DNA from: an uncultured Planctomycetota bacterium
GTDB taxonomy: Bacteria > Planctomycetota > Phycisphaerae > Phycisphaerales > UBA5793
Assembly: GCA_900696685.1 (NCBI GenBank)
Contig: CAADHA010000084.1
Span: forward strand, 1-64,000
Length of the DNA: 64,000 nt
Direction of reading: 5' to 3'
Both the position numbers and the translations under genes were made by a program. The notes beneath the pieces were generated by a model, which was given only the letters and a program-made list of their open reading frames with translations, ran no database searches and was not told the DNA's origin. The first letter of the stretch is position 1. Each line of letters starts with the position of its first letter. Positions 32,671 to 42,515 of the stretch are shown piece after piece.

Positions 32671-34976
32671 TCGGATTCTCCTTCCGCCGAGACGGCGAGT
32701 GCTCCGACTGCCGCGGACTCGCCGCGACAGACGAGTTGGACCAGATGGTTCACGGATTTCGATGAGATGGGGATGAGCAACGCGGCCGCGAGGCGCTGGG
32801 CGCGGCGCGAGTCCATTGCCCCCTCGGACCAATTGTCGTCTCGCATCACGCCGGTGGGCAATGGGCCCGGCATCGGCGCCAATCCGGACACCCGGAGTCG
32901 CTGGGCGGCAATGCGGCACGCCTCGCCGACGCGCCCGGCGCGGAGCAAAGGCAGGATGCGCGGCTCGGGACGGATGGTCAGCCCGTTTTCCATGCGGCCG
33001 CCCTCAAGCCGGCGGGCAAGTCGCCACTTGACAGCTTCTCTCTCCCGCTCGGGTACGAGCGGTCGTGGCAGGAACACGAGTTTCAGGAGGGCGTATTCGC
33101 GCGGTAGCGGGTTGGGATCGGCTCGCTGATTGTCGCGGCTCTGCTTCATGCCGGCATGGGCGGGATGCCGGCGCCGGGGGTCGATCAGCATCAGGCCCCA
33201 GATCAATTGCTCGATGCGTTCGTCGTCGAGAACGGCGTTGATGAACGCGGCGATCGCATCGAGCGGTGCGGCATCGCGGGAGGCGAGCGGCAGACGTTCG
33301 CAGCCGGCGCGGGCGCCGTCCATCACGCGTCGCGCGAGGACGCTGACCAGATTGGTGGCCAAATCCGCAGCTTGCCAGACGACCGAACGGTCCTTCTCCG
33401 CCCACGCCCGATAGCGCTTCCTCCAATCCGCGGTTTCGAGATTGGTCCTTAGTGGACCGATCCGGCCCTCGGCATCCTGGACGTCGGCGATCCCCCGCGC
33501 GACGGTGAACTCATCCGTGCCGTCGCTGGCGGCGTCGAACCAGGCCGACGACAAGCCAACGAGCGGATTGAGTCTCTTTTCCTCGCGGAACCGCTCGGCG
33601 CTGGCCAGCTCACGCTCGGCTGCCCCCAGCGCGATGATGATCCGCTGGAAGAAGGTCTGGCCGCCGTACTTGCAGAAATCGAAGATCGCTGAGTCGATGC
33701 GGCGAAGGGCTGAACCAAACCGCGGCGGCGAGTTCTTGTCGCCGGCGGCCCGACGAAATCGCTCAAGCCACGGATCGACCTCCCGGAGAAGATCGACGCC
33801 GCTGCGCTCGACGACCTCAAACCGTCCCAGAGGCGCGGCCAGGAATGCTTTACCGCTGCGCTTAAGGAACCCGAGCCGGTTGAATCCTGTGATGCCGCGG
33901 TCAACGCCGAGCCCCGCCACAGCGCGGGCAAAGTCGGCGCCGTCCCGTGCCGCACGGCCGGAGATGTCTGCCCGACCCTCGCCGAACAATTGCCGGAGTT
34001 CGCTAGCGTTTGTCGGGCGGGTCCAGAGCGGCAACCACAGCTCGCCTCGTGACTCCGCTTCATCCTTGGAAGCAGGCGAATCGAATCCGGCGGCGACAGT
34101 GCGGACCATGAACGGGAACGTGGCTCGCGACGAGTCCGGGAGGCCGAACCGTCGCACGGCGGCTCCTGCAAGCATCAGCGCGCCTTCAAGCATAAACACG
34201 AAGTCCCACGGATTGTCGCTCGAATCGCCTTCCATGCCCTGCGTGGCGTTTGGTCCGCCTGCGCGACCGGGCGCAAACTGGCCAACGCTGGCCGAGTTGA
34301 GCTTTGTTGGTGATGCAAATAATGCTTGGGCGAGCCATGCCCGCGATTGGTCGCTCGGCTGCTCATCCTTGTGCAAGCCGAGGGAGACGATCCGCTGCAT
34401 GAAGTTCTGTGTGAAATCGAGACGCCCGTCGTTGCCGCCTGTGCCGAGCAGAGGGGCAAACCGCTGGCCGTCCTGCTGAACAACCATCGCGGCGTCAATC
34501 CACGCGATCACGTCATCGGGCAGTTCGCGGCGGTAGCGACGGATCAGACGATCCTTGTCGTCGTCCTTCGGCTTATCGCCGACATTCTCCTCCCTGAGGG
34601 TTGCTTGCACGCTCGGGATCACCGTCTTGTAGAGGTCGGCGCGAGTCGATGTGCTCCCGGCCAACTCTTCTACCGCTTTCTTGTTGTCCTTCTCGAAGAA
34701 TCCAGACCCCCCGGCCCATGGTGCCACGATCGGTGTCGGCTTGTATTTCTCCAGGAAGAACCTCACCAGCGCGTCGCGCTTCGCTTGGTCTGTCCCCGCG
34801 TCCCGAAACAGCTTCGGCGACCACAGCCAAAATACATCGTTTCTCCACCACCCCCGGGCCTCGGCATCCACTTGTTCGCTCACTAGGCGCAGGATGCCCA
34901 GGGCCTTCAGGTACGCCATCAGCGGTTCGGGGGTGCAGCCCGGCAGTTCAAGGTCGAAGCGCGGCGTTTCAGCCAT
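32667..34976 (-). CDS. csx17: type I-G large subunit Csx17 (Cas8)
   Basis: 769 aa. Start at ATG 34976 after GGAGGGAG; the 32-residue upstream extension of the frame overlaps cas3 and is rejected. Typical Csx17 N-terminus: LELPGCTPEPLMAYLKALGI, then LRLVSEQVDAEARGWW. Other family stretches are GRLDFTQNFMQRIVSLGL and GITGFNRLGFLKRSGKAFLA. In type I-G this is the large subunit that recognises the PAM and recruits Cas3. It overlaps cas3 by eight bases and csb1 by four. Confidence 0.93.
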   Translation of the reverse strand: MAETPRFDLELPGCTPEPLMAYLKALGILRLVSEQVDAEARGWWRNDVFWLWSPKLFRDAGTDQAKRDALVRFFLEKYKPTPIVAPWAGGSGFFEKDNKKAVEELAGSTSTRADLYKTVIPSVQATLREENVGDKPKDDDKDRLIRRYRRELPDDVIAWIDAAMVVQQDGQRFAPLLGTGGNDGRLDFTQNFMQRIVSLGLHKDEQPSDQSRAWLAQALFASPTKLNSASVGQFAPGRAGGPNATQGMEGDSSDNPWDFVFMLEGALMLAGAAVRRFGLPDSSRATFPFMVRTVAAGFDSPASKDEAESRGELWLPLWTRPTNASELRQLFGEGRADISGRAARDGADFARAVAGLGVDRGITGFNRLGFLKRSGKAFLAAPLGRFEVVERSGVDLLREVDPWLERFRRAAGDKNSPPRFGSALRRIDSAIFDFCKYGGQTFFQRIIIALGAAERELASAERFREEKRLNPLVGLSSAWFDAASDGTDEFTVARGIADVQDAEGRIGPLRTNLETADWRKRYRAWAEKDRSVVWQAADLATNLVSVLARRVMDGARAGCERLPLASRDAAPLDAIAAFINAVLDDERIEQLIWGLMLIDPRRRHPAHAGMKQSRDNQRADPNPLPREYALLKLVFLPRPLVPEREREAVKWRLARRLEGGRMENGLTIRPEPRILPLLRAGRVGEACRIAAQRLRVSGLAPMPGPLPTGVMRDDNWSEGAMDSRRAQRLAAALLIPISSKSVNHLVQLVCRGESAAVGALAVSAEGESE

Positions 34977-37692
34977 TGGCTCCCTCCTTCCCGGACGCAC
35001 CCGCGGACGACGAGATCGGCCCGGCGGCAGCCTGCTCCGCTGTCGCCGGCCGATCGGCCGCGATGCTGGCACGCATGTCCGCCGCGCGGAGGATCGCCTC
35101 CAGGTACGCCAGGCGGAATGGGCCCAGCGTATCGCGCAGGCGGATCATGCGCTCGGCCCACGACGGCTGACCCGCGAACGGCGGCTGCTCGCACAGGCCC
35201 ATTTCCATCGGTTCCAGCGAAAAGGTCACGGCCGGTGCAGTGACGCCGTCGCCCAGGTCGGTCACGGGGAGCATGTCGCCGTCCCACACGCCGCGGGCGA
35301 AGCGCTTCTGCGGCGCTCGATTGCCGTTACCGTCGCGCGGACGAAGCTCATTCGGGAGCGAGCGGATCGACAAGCGCACTTTGCCATGATGGGCGGCTAC
35401 GAGATATGCCACGAGGTTCAAATCTTCATCGGTCAGCAGCTTGAGGTGATCGTGTGGTCGCTGAAGCACCGCCAGCGCTGAGGCCAACTCATGCCGGAAG
35501 TGCCGGCGTTTGTAGCGCTTCCACTGACCTACTGCCTTGGCCCAGGCCATTTCTGCATCAGGGACATCGTCGGGTAATGCGGCCCGAAACACCTCATGGG
35601 CCTTGCCCCAGTCGTGCCAGCGTGCAGAGAGCCGTAACATCTCTGTCTCGGCGAGTTCCAGCACTGCAAGTATGGACTCAAGCTCCGTGCATACTTCGTT
35701 CGTGTGCTGAGCGATGGTTTGCCACACACCGACGCGAGAGAGAATATCAGCATCTGCTCCATCGAGAGTTTTCCGTTCTGAAGTGGGAAGCTCTATAGGT
35801 GTGACATGCCCCCCATTCGCTGGAGTCCATCCGATCTTCGCGGAGTATCCACCGGCGTCAGCATGAACCAAGTACACCTGGCCCGGCACAATCTTCGCCG
35901 CGTCAGCTTTCTCCCACGATTCGTCGAGGAAGTTCCATCGCCAGACTTGGCCTCTGTGCTGCTTCGTGAATTCGCGGAAGTCGGCGACCGGTGACGGGCA
36001 GAGTTCTTGTCGGCACGGCGCCGGTTCACTCACCGGAGGTGCTTCGTGGCCCTTGGGTCGATTCCATGCGCGCCAGAACACGCGCACATCTGAATCTTCA
36101 ATCTCGCGGACGAAGCGGTCGATGTCGATGTCGTTGCCGGCTAGGTCCGGCGTTGTGTCGAACAGGTCGATCAGGTCTCGCTGGCGAATGACGTGCGTAT
36201 GCTCGTACGGAAACAGCGCCGCCTGGTCTTCATCGCTTAACTTCTCTCTATGCGCTGCCAGAGAGCCGAGGCCGACGTCGTTCAGCTTCGCCAACTGTGC
36301 CGCGGCGCCGCGAAGATCGTTGAGCCCGTACGGAAGGCGCAGCTTCTCCGCGTCCTGATCCTTCACAGGCAGATCGATCCACTTCACGCAGGCATGCTCG
36401 TTCTGCTCGCCGCGCCGATTGCACCGCCCGAATCGCTGTACCAGCGACGCCCACGGCGCCAGTTCAGTGAACAACGTGGTCGCATCGACATCGACGCCCG
36501 CCTCAATCACCTGCGTGCTGACAACAATTGTTCCCTTCCCTGAAGGTTCGGCGAGCGCAGCCTCGACCGCCGTGGCGCGGTCTGTCGGCCTGAATCGGGA
36601 GTGCAGCAAGACGTACTCGGGCTGGTCATCGGATGACGCGCCCGCCGATTCCTGCGGCGCAGCTTTCTTCCGGCTCGTGCCTCTGGTCTTGCCAGCATTC
36701 GCCAGGTTCATCAACGCGTCGAACAGCTCACATGCCCGCCGCACGGAGTTCACAACCACGATCGTCCGCGTGCCGGGCCGATGTGCGTCCACAATCTCCT
36801 TCGCCAGGCCCTCAGCGTAACCTATTGCCGACTCGGCTTTCTTGAGCGGCTTCGACGCGTTCCAGCGCTGCTTAACTTGCTCGTCCTTGTGATCCTCAGC
36901 GATCAACGAGAGTTGCGCCAGACCGTCCACGCGATCCTTGAAGTCTACGGTCTCGAGCCAGTTCGGGTGCATCGTCGCGGACATCCACACGCTGTGGCAT
37001 CCGTGGCCGTTCATCGCTTGGGGTGATTCAATGGTAGGTAGACACCGACGAAACGCCTCCAACTGCGCCGTCGTTGCCAAGCCGCTGCCCATGAGCTGGA
37101 TTTCATCGAATACCCACAGGCAGTCAGTGTGCAGCAGACCGAACTGCATCGGCCAGCGCGAGCGACTCGCCGCGTAGCCACGATTGAGCGCCCGCGACAA
37201 GAGCATGTCCTGCGTGCCGATGATGATCGCTTCGCGCTCCGGGTGGGTGTCCCAATCGTCCTCCTCCTCGCCGCCCATAAGCACGTACACCGCGACTTTG
37301 TCGGGTTCGAAAGCGCTCGACGCGTACGTCGCAACGCGGTGGTTCAGCGTCGCTGACTCGCCAGCGCTCGGCGGCAGATCGAACGTCACATCACCGCCCA
37401 AGCGGCCCAGGTTGTGCAGCCATCGAATGGCGTTGTCCCGCGTCTGCTCCACGAGAACCCGCATGGGTAGGCAGTACACCAGCCGGCGCGGCGTCTGGCG
37501 GCGAACCTCATCGCCCGCCCCGAACCGGCGCCACAGCCAGCCGAGTATGGCCATTGCTGTCTTGCCCAATCCGGTGGGCACGGTCACGAGTGACTGTAGC
37601 TTGTCTTTGAACTCGCATTGAAACGGAAACGGCGCAGCCCCACTTGTCGCGCTCTTGAAGAAATCTCTGAATGACTGTTCGGCGCGGCCCAC
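34969..37692 (-). CDS. cas3: Cas3 helicase-nuclease, type I-G (HD domain at C-terminus)
   Basis: 907 aa. Helicase first: Walker A VPTGLGKTA at about 38-46, DEIQ box near 196 (WVFDEIQLMGSGL), STQVIEAGVDVDAT and motif VI QRFGRCNRRG near 419. The HD nuclease comes last, with HDWGKAH at about 694-700. This order is the reverse of standard Cas3 and is characteristic of type I-G/I-U. It unwinds and degrades the target strand after Cascade binding. Start codon is GTG, with GGGAGAG six bases upstream. A 115-bp gap separates it from cas2. Confidence 0.95.
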   Translation of the reverse strand: MGRAEQSFRDFFKSATSGAAPFPFQCEFKDKLQSLVTVPTGLGKTAMAILGWLWRRFGAGDEVRRQTPRRLVYCLPMRVLVEQTRDNAIRWLHNLGRLGGDVTFDLPPSAGESATLNHRVATYASSAFEPDKVAVYVLMGGEEEDDWDTHPEREAIIIGTQDMLLSRALNRGYAASRSRWPMQFGLLHTDCLWVFDEIQLMGSGLATTAQLEAFRRCLPTIESPQAMNGHGCHSVWMSATMHPNWLETVDFKDRVDGLAQLSLIAEDHKDEQVKQRWNASKPLKKAESAIGYAEGLAKEIVDAHRPGTRTIVVVNSVRRACELFDALMNLANAGKTRGTSRKKAAPQESAGASSDDQPEYVLLHSRFRPTDRATAVEAALAEPSGKGTIVVSTQVIEAGVDVDATTLFTELAPWASLVQRFGRCNRRGEQNEHACVKWIDLPVKDQDAEKLRLPYGLNDLRGAAAQLAKLNDVGLGSLAAHREKLSDEDQAALFPYEHTHVIRQRDLIDLFDTTPDLAGNDIDIDRFVREIEDSDVRVFWRAWNRPKGHEAPPVSEPAPCRQELCPSPVADFREFTKQHRGQVWRWNFLDESWEKADAAKIVPGQVYLVHADAGGYSAKIGWTPANGGHVTPIELPTSERKTLDGADADILSRVGVWQTIAQHTNEVCTELESILAVLELAETEMLRLSARWHDWGKAHEVFRAALPDDVPDAEMAWAKAVGQWKRYKRRHFRHELASALAVLQRPHDHLKLLTDEDLNLVAYLVAAHHGKVRLSIRSLPNELRPRDGNGNRAPQKRFARGVWDGDMLPVTDLGDGVTAPAVTFSLEPMEMGLCEQPPFAGQPSWAERMIRLRDTLGPFRLAYLEAILRAADMRASIAADRPATAEQAAAGPISSSAGASGKEGANG

Positions 37693-37807
37693 GCTTCTCT
37701 CCCGGAAGTCTCCGGAACGTGATGAATCGCTCGGAAGCGATAGTCTAACGTGGCCTAACGATCCGCAAAAGAGTTTCGAGAAACCTGTGAAATCAGGAAT
37801 AGAGCGG

Positions 37808-38098
37808 TCAAATGACCACGACTCCGCACTCTTGTTCCGGCAGCGACGAGCCTAGAACCGTTGCCGACTCGCGGGCGGTCTCCTCATTGGCGCCTAAGTC
37901 CACGATTAACACCTGATCCACCTTGAGGTTGACGACCTCACGGAGTGCATTCTCCAATCGGACGCGATCGATGGGCTTGAGCGTGCAGTAGAAAACCGAG
38001 TATTGCCACGCTTCGCCGTAGGCCTTCATCAGCTTGTGCGTTCGGCGGAGGCGCTTAGGGTCGCGGATGTCGTAGCAGACGAGATAGCAGCGGCGCAT
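37808..38098 (-). CDS. cas2: CRISPR adaptation protein Cas2
   Basis: 96 aa. Start at MRRCYLVCYDIRDPKRLRRT (ATG 38098, AGGAG upstream); the 12-residue upstream extension is rejected. The ferredoxin-like fold with catalytic-position aspartate in YDIRD and the pattern YGEAWQYSVFYCTLKPIDRV are typical. Works with the Cas4-Cas1 fusion in spacer acquisition. The stop is followed by 115 bp before cas3. Confidence 0.95.
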   Translation of the reverse strand: MRRCYLVCYDIRDPKRLRRTHKLMKAYGEAWQYSVFYCTLKPIDRVRLENALREVVNLKVDQVLIVDLGANEETARESATVLGSSLPEQECGVVVI

Positions 38099-38141
38099 CT
38101 TGAAGGCTCCTTGCCGGCGAAACGCCGGCACCACCTGACCT

Positions 38142-39983
38142 TCATCGAGTCGTTAGGAAGGCCAGGGTCGGCACCTCGCCGAGCAGCCAGGCGGCGATCA
38201 GCCGCGCGTGCAGCATGATCATCCGGCGGTAGCTCAGGCGGTACTCGAAGACCGGATGCGTCACCTCCGTGTCCATCCGCCGGCCGTAGGCTGAGAAGAA
38301 CGCTTTGCGGCCGGCATCGGTCAGTGCACAGCCCGCGTCGGTGTTGAGGAAGTGCCCCTCGACGAGTTCCGCACGATTGAACCCCGATACGGCGACCGAA
38401 TCTGCGATCAGCGGTCGGAACGGTTCCATCAAGTCCAATGCCATCGCCGGGCGGCCGGGGCGCGTGGCGTGAAGCGCCGCAAGCGTTGGTTCCAGACTCG
38501 CCAATCGGCAGGCCGCGGTGCACTCGTGCGTGAGCATCGAGTATGCGAACGACAGGACGGCGTTGATCGGATCGGGCGGCGGCCGCCGCTGACGACCGTT
38601 TGCGTCGAACCGGGCGGCGATCTCCTTCACGCCCTCCTTGAACATCCCCGCGAAATGTCGGAAGTAGATGGCAGCCGCGTTGCCTTCATGGCCGCGAAGC
38701 TCGTCCAACGTGGCGGCGCGTTCGGCGGAAGCGACGCAATCCTGAAGGTCGGCCGCTGCCCGTGACGGCAGGCCGGAGTGGTTTCGCATCAGGAGCGTGC
38801 GCTGATTGGCGATCTTCGCTACGGTGACGGCGCGGGCGAGTTCCAGCGATTTTTCTGGTCGATCCAGCACCCGGACCTGCGCAGCGCGGACGGCGGCGCT
38901 GGTTGGGCCCAACGGGTCCATTATGGCGGTCAGTCTGCCAGCGGCCGTGAGGAAGGCGACTGGCACCTCCTGCTCCGCGAAGATAGCCAGCGCCTGCGTG
39001 GAGATCTGCACGCCGCCCACGACCGCAAGCGACTCAACGTTTGCGAGCGGTAGTTCCTTGACCACGTCGCCGTCCTTGTCGGTGATCCGCACGGACTGGC
39101 CACGCACACCGACGCGGACGCCCTGGCGTTGGAGCACGACGTGGATGCCGTCATCACGCGGGGGCCAGAGTTTGCGGGGCGTGAGCTGTTCATCGACCGG
39201 CTGGCCGGCCACGGTCATCGCTGTGAATCGCTGGTGGTTGACCTCGTCGGGCAGGCAGATCGGTTGAAGCGAGCAACGCGGGCAGCGCGGATCGTTGACC
39301 AGCGGCGGCGGCCGCGGCCCGACTGCGTCGCGCTTAGCGGCTTCGAGTTCGGCCAGCGCATCGCTTCGCAGAACGTCATCGACCGACACGCGCAGCCGAA
39401 GTCGCTCCGCCGAATAATACAAGTACGCTTCAGGTACGATGTACCCGGCCTCCTCCAGGAGCAGCACCTGGAGGCCGAGTTGCACCCGATCCGTCGGCCA
39501 GGGCTCAGGGCCAAGGAGCAGAGGCAGTTGTTCCATTAACTCGTCGACAGCCCCGGCGACTTGGCTGCCGCCGCTTCGGCACGGCCGCCCCTTGCGGTAT
39601 TCGACCGGAACCGCGACGTTACCATTGATCTCGGCGAGGTCGAGCGTCGCGGTCAGTCCCAGCCGCCGGCTCGTGAGCGCCAAACTCCGAACAGAGCGTG
39701 GACGGTTGGAGTCGCTGTCGCTTTCTTCCAGTTTCTCGATTGTCTCGCGCTCCCTTGGGCGTTCCCGTGCGGCTGGTTCTGCGGACGCGGCGCTTGGCCG
39801 GTCGACGCGCCGATGGATCCCCTTGCCTTGTTCGGTATCGGCACTGGGCGCAAAGATACCTTCCACCGTCATGTAATAGAAGAGCCGAGGACAATAGGCG
39901 TGCTCGGCGACCCCGCGAGCTGGCCAAAGTTCCTGATCCACTAAGGGTTCATCGGTCCAGGCCGTCGAGTTGGTAACCTCCAT
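38142..39983 (-). CDS. cas4-cas1: Cas4-Cas1 fusion, CRISPR spacer integrase
   Basis: 613 aa. Cas4 part (about 1-270): first iron-sulfur cysteine in EHAYCPRLFYYM, nuclease PVEYRKGRP, then CPRCSLQPIC supplying the other three cysteines. Cas1 part (about 270-613): HEGNAAAIYFRHF with the catalytic glutamate, NAVLSFAYSMLTHECTAACR, and LHATRPGRPAMALDLMEPFR with the catalytic His and Asp. The fusion couples PAM-aware prespacer trimming to integration and is typical of type I-G loci such as that of Geobacter sulfurreducens. First gene of the cas operon. No clear Shine-Dalgarno at ATG 39983. Confidence 0.95.
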   Translation of the reverse strand: MEVTNSTAWTDEPLVDQELWPARGVAEHAYCPRLFYYMTVEGIFAPSADTEQGKGIHRRVDRPSAASAEPAARERPRERETIEKLEESDSDSNRPRSVRSLALTSRRLGLTATLDLAEINGNVAVPVEYRKGRPCRSGGSQVAGAVDELMEQLPLLLGPEPWPTDRVQLGLQVLLLEEAGYIVPEAYLYYSAERLRLRVSVDDVLRSDALAELEAAKRDAVGPRPPPLVNDPRCPRCSLQPICLPDEVNHQRFTAMTVAGQPVDEQLTPRKLWPPRDDGIHVVLQRQGVRVGVRGQSVRITDKDGDVVKELPLANVESLAVVGGVQISTQALAIFAEQEVPVAFLTAAGRLTAIMDPLGPTSAAVRAAQVRVLDRPEKSLELARAVTVAKIANQRTLLMRNHSGLPSRAAADLQDCVASAERAATLDELRGHEGNAAAIYFRHFAGMFKEGVKEIAARFDANGRQRRPPPDPINAVLSFAYSMLTHECTAACRLASLEPTLAALHATRPGRPAMALDLMEPFRPLIADSVAVSGFNRAELVEGHFLNTDAGCALTDAGRKAFFSAYGRRMDTEVTHPVFEYRLSYRRMIMLHARLIAAWLLGEVPTLAFLTTR

Positions 39984-40399
39984 GCTGGAATCTGCGATTG
40001 CCAGCGAACATCATCGGTCTGACGTTGTTAACGCCATCGATTTGGGACTACGAATGTGACCGAGCATCCGTTTCAACACTGGTACGACAAAACGCTTCGG
40101 CAAGTCAGGCACCATCAGCGGATGGTTAACGGGTTCGAGTGTTCCGACCATAATTACCGGAGTTTTTCATGTAAATTAGGCGTCAATAGAGGAACCCGTT
40201 TCGGACGGATTCGGCAGGCAATTATCGGACATCGCTTCACCGATGTGGGGGGGCTTGACTTGAACCGAACATTAACCTAATCTCGTCCCTGATCCGCCCG
40301 TCGGCGGATGCCAGCCGTAAGGTCGCCGAGCCTGGTCAAGGAATTGCGCGTCAGCGGACGACGCGGCTCGGTGTCTGTTTTGTCTCGGAGGAGACGAAG
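39984..40399. other. divergent intergenic region between cas operon and unknown module
   Basis: 416 bp without a plausible gene. It must hold the cas operon promoter (leftward, not clearly identifiable) and holds a good rightward promoter at 40255-40283. The stretch 40,130-40,200 is visibly richer in A/T than the surroundings. Confidence 0.6.
40255..40309 (+). promoter_or_regulatory. promoter and start-site hairpin for the two-gene module
   Basis: TTGACT (40255-40260), 17-base spacer, TAATCT (40278-40283). Directly after, ATCCGCC / GGCGGAT (40292-40298 and 40303-40309) forms a 7-bp inverted repeat with a CGTC loop at the predicted transcription start, a likely operator or 5' mRNA hairpin. 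The gene begins at 40400 with GGAGGAG upstream. Confidence 0.6.
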
Positions 40400-41566
40400 A
40401 TGGCGCGGCAATATTCTGCAAAGACTTTTCTGCGAAACGTACCCAACACTCTGCTCGAAGAATACTTCAAGCGGCGAGGAATCGACCTCGGATTCCGTTG
40501 GAGCCACCTGCACGAGACCGATGTTGATCCCGTCTTCCTGGCCCTCGAAAAACTGCCTGACCAAACTCGCGGCGAGATCGACACCGACTTCCGGATGATC
40601 AACGATCTGTGCAGCGCCGCCGGCGTACTCAGCATTCTCGATCATGCGACGCTTTGGCAGCAGGACCTTGGGGATCGCTTCGCTTCGATGAAGAACGCCT
40701 ACGAGCGGGCATTCTGGACATTTCTGAACGAGCCGCATCATTTCCGAGTCGCGGGCAACTTTCACGAGATGGATCGTCGAGGCGGGTGGCACCGACGCGC
40801 AGTCGGTCAAGCGATTGAACCGCTAACCGACGCGGACACCCGAAATGCCCTACAGGACCGCCTGCGCCTGATCTATCGTCGTCAAGGTCGGGGCAAGTAC
40901 TGCCACGTGGATTATTACTTTCGTCACTTTCCCGACCGCCATTGTTTCTTCGCGTACCCCGAGGATCACGCAGACACCGACCTTGGATTTGACGAGAAGG
41001 GACGGCTGCAGCAACGCGCCCGACGATCGGCCTTTGAAATCATCTTTGTGTATCGCCCGGACGAGGGCATGCTGGAACTTCATGCGCGCGGTAAGAGGAA
41101 AGAGATCATGCAGCTCGAGACGGCGTTTTGCGAGGTCGTTCTTGGCTTGGATGAGTTGCCCAGCGATGGCTACATCCCATTCGACATGCGAATCCTGAAG
41201 GACCCCACCTTCTCATTCCCAACGGAGGCGGAGGATCGAGTTGCCACGGTTGATATTCGGCAGCTGCGTTTTGACGTGGTTGGGGTTTCTAACGAGCGGA
41301 TTACGTTCTCGGTTTCTCCTCGCGGAAGTGAGCCAGGGGCCCTTCATCAACTCATCGATCGGTCAATTCACAAGAGCAAATTGCCACTAGACGAATTGAC
41401 GGTCTCTCAGGCCAGGATTCGATTCACCTTCGAGCCGGTGAACGGAGAACGCCCAAAAACGCTGACATTCGAAGTGTCTCATCCGGACCGTTGCTCGCTG
41501 CGAGATGACCCACATGACCAGATCGCCAAGAAGTACCTAAGGCGGTGGGGGATTGCACATGGATGA
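40400..41566 (+). CDS. uncharacterised protein, first gene of two-gene module
   Basis: 388 aa, soluble, no signal or membrane segment. Good Shine-Dalgarno (GGAGGAG). N-terminus LRNVPNTLLEEYFKRRGIDL; conserved-looking aromatic region RLIYRRQGRGKYCHVDYYFR, then HCFFAYPEDHADTDLGFDE and SAFEIIFVYRPDEGMLELHA; the C-terminus is beta-rich. I do not recognise the family. The product overlaps the next gene (8 bp), so the two are coupled. Its place between a CRISPR-Cas operon and the island end suggests defence or mobile-element cargo, which is inference from context only. Confidence 0.7.
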   Translation: MARQYSAKTFLRNVPNTLLEEYFKRRGIDLGFRWSHLHETDVDPVFLALEKLPDQTRGEIDTDFRMINDLCSAAGVLSILDHATLWQQDLGDRFASMKNAYERAFWTFLNEPHHFRVAGNFHEMDRRGGWHRRAVGQAIEPLTDADTRNALQDRLRLIYRRQGRGKYCHVDYYFRHFPDRHCFFAYPEDHADTDLGFDEKGRLQQRARRSAFEIIFVYRPDEGMLELHARGKRKEIMQLETAFCEVVLGLDELPSDGYIPFDMRILKDPTFSFPTEAEDRVATVDIRQLRFDVVGVSNERITFSVSPRGSEPGALHQLIDRSIHKSKLPLDELTVSQARIRFTFEPVNGERPKTLTFEVSHPDRCSLRDDPHDQIAKKYLRRWGIAHG

Positions 41567-42467
41567 GATTCTTCGGGACGTGATCTGTCGGCTGGAGCTC
41601 AAGACCGGCCCAATCTTCAGGGCGGATGAGGTCGCCCGTTGGCCGAAAGGCACGTTGGAGCGGCTTGTCCAAGCGGGGCTTCTCCGTGAAGGACCGCGCG
41701 CCCGCTGCATCGCCTACGACGGTTGCGATGAGGGCTGCATCGTCGAGCCGGAGATGATCGAAGGACCGGGTGGAATATCTCGCTTCGCTTTCTGGTGCTC
41801 GAGGGAAGAATGCGGCGGGATGATCCTTCTCGAACCAGCGTGCCTGCGGACGTGGGAAGTATGCATCGATTGGATCATGCAGGCGCTCGTAACCGATCTG
41901 CATCTATCGGGTGCCACCACCGTAGTGACCCCCGGCAGAATCTGGTTTCTCGGGGCCTGGCCCACAGGTGGAGGTCTTCTCGACGTGTTCCTGGTTCGCG
42001 GCCTCACGTGGACCGATGCCGCGACGGTATTGAATGATGCGGAAAGGCTGAAAACGTCCACCGCGCCGGTCATTCTCGCTCCCCGGCGACCGGCCCCCGA
42101 CGCCGAGACAAGAGAAGCTCGCTCGCCACCGCTTTCGCTGATGGAGATGGTCAATTGGGATGCGGGCGAGGAGAAACTGGACCTCTCTCACCTCGTCCGG
42201 CCGCTGACGGCGCTTCGACCACCAGTTCCACAAACAGCGTGGCTTACCGTCAGTCATGCAGCGAGCTTGCTCCTAAATGACCTGCCGTTTCTGGATGTGA
42301 AGAAGGCGATGGCCCGCGTCTCCAAGGCGGCCGATGCCAGCAAGTTCGTGACCAACGGCAAGCAGAGGGCTGCGCGCCGAATCGATCGCGTCAGCTTCGA
42401 CGCTTGGCGCCTCAAGCAGCGAGACAAAGACCTCGATGCGGAGGACAAGCAGGTGCTACAAAAATAG
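41559..42467 (+). CDS. uncharacterised protein with wHTH and zinc-ribbon-like motif, second gene of module
   Basis: 302 aa. Residues about 15-45 look like a winged helix (PIFRADEVARWPKGTLERLV, QAGLLREG). A cysteine cluster follows (CIAYDGCDEGCI ... FWCSREECGG), likely zinc-binding. A hydrophobic middle (WIMQALVTDLHLSGATTVVT) precedes a second DNA-binding-like region at the C-terminus (VSHAASLLLNDLPFLDVKKA, NGKQRAARRIDRVSFDAWRL). The upstream frame opens at 41553 but ATG 41559 is better. Overlap with the first gene argues for a joint complex. Possibly a sensor or regulator that partners the first protein. Family not recognised. Confidence 0.7.
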   Translation: MDEILRDVICRLELKTGPIFRADEVARWPKGTLERLVQAGLLREGPRARCIAYDGCDEGCIVEPEMIEGPGGISRFAFWCSREECGGMILLEPACLRTWEVCIDWIMQALVTDLHLSGATTVVTPGRIWFLGAWPTGGGLLDVFLVRGLTWTDAATVLNDAERLKTSTAPVILAPRRPAPDAETREARSPPLSLMEMVNWDAGEEKLDLSHLVRPLTALRPPVPQTAWLTVSHAASLLLNDLPFLDVKKAMARVSKAADASKFVTNGKQRAARRIDRVSFDAWRLKQRDKDLDAEDKQVLQK

Positions 42468-42493
42468 CGCCGGAGGCCCAAAACAGCGCGGTC

Positions 42494-42515
42494 TTGCGCG
42501 GTCACGACCGCGCAA
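42494..42515. repeat. 10-bp-arm palindrome near island end
   Basis: TTGCGCGGTC (42494-42503), AC, GACCGCGCAA (42506-42515). A further GCGCGGTC copy lies just upstream (42486-42493), giving a direct plus inverted arrangement. It could be a terminator-type hairpin for the two-gene module (no T-tract follows) or a recombinase/excisionase binding site beside the attachment site. Confidence 0.5.

Noticed and set aside
40130-40200. Minus-strand TTGACG with a TAATTA box as a cas operon promoter.
   Set aside because: The distance between the two boxes is about 24 bases, too long for sigma-70.
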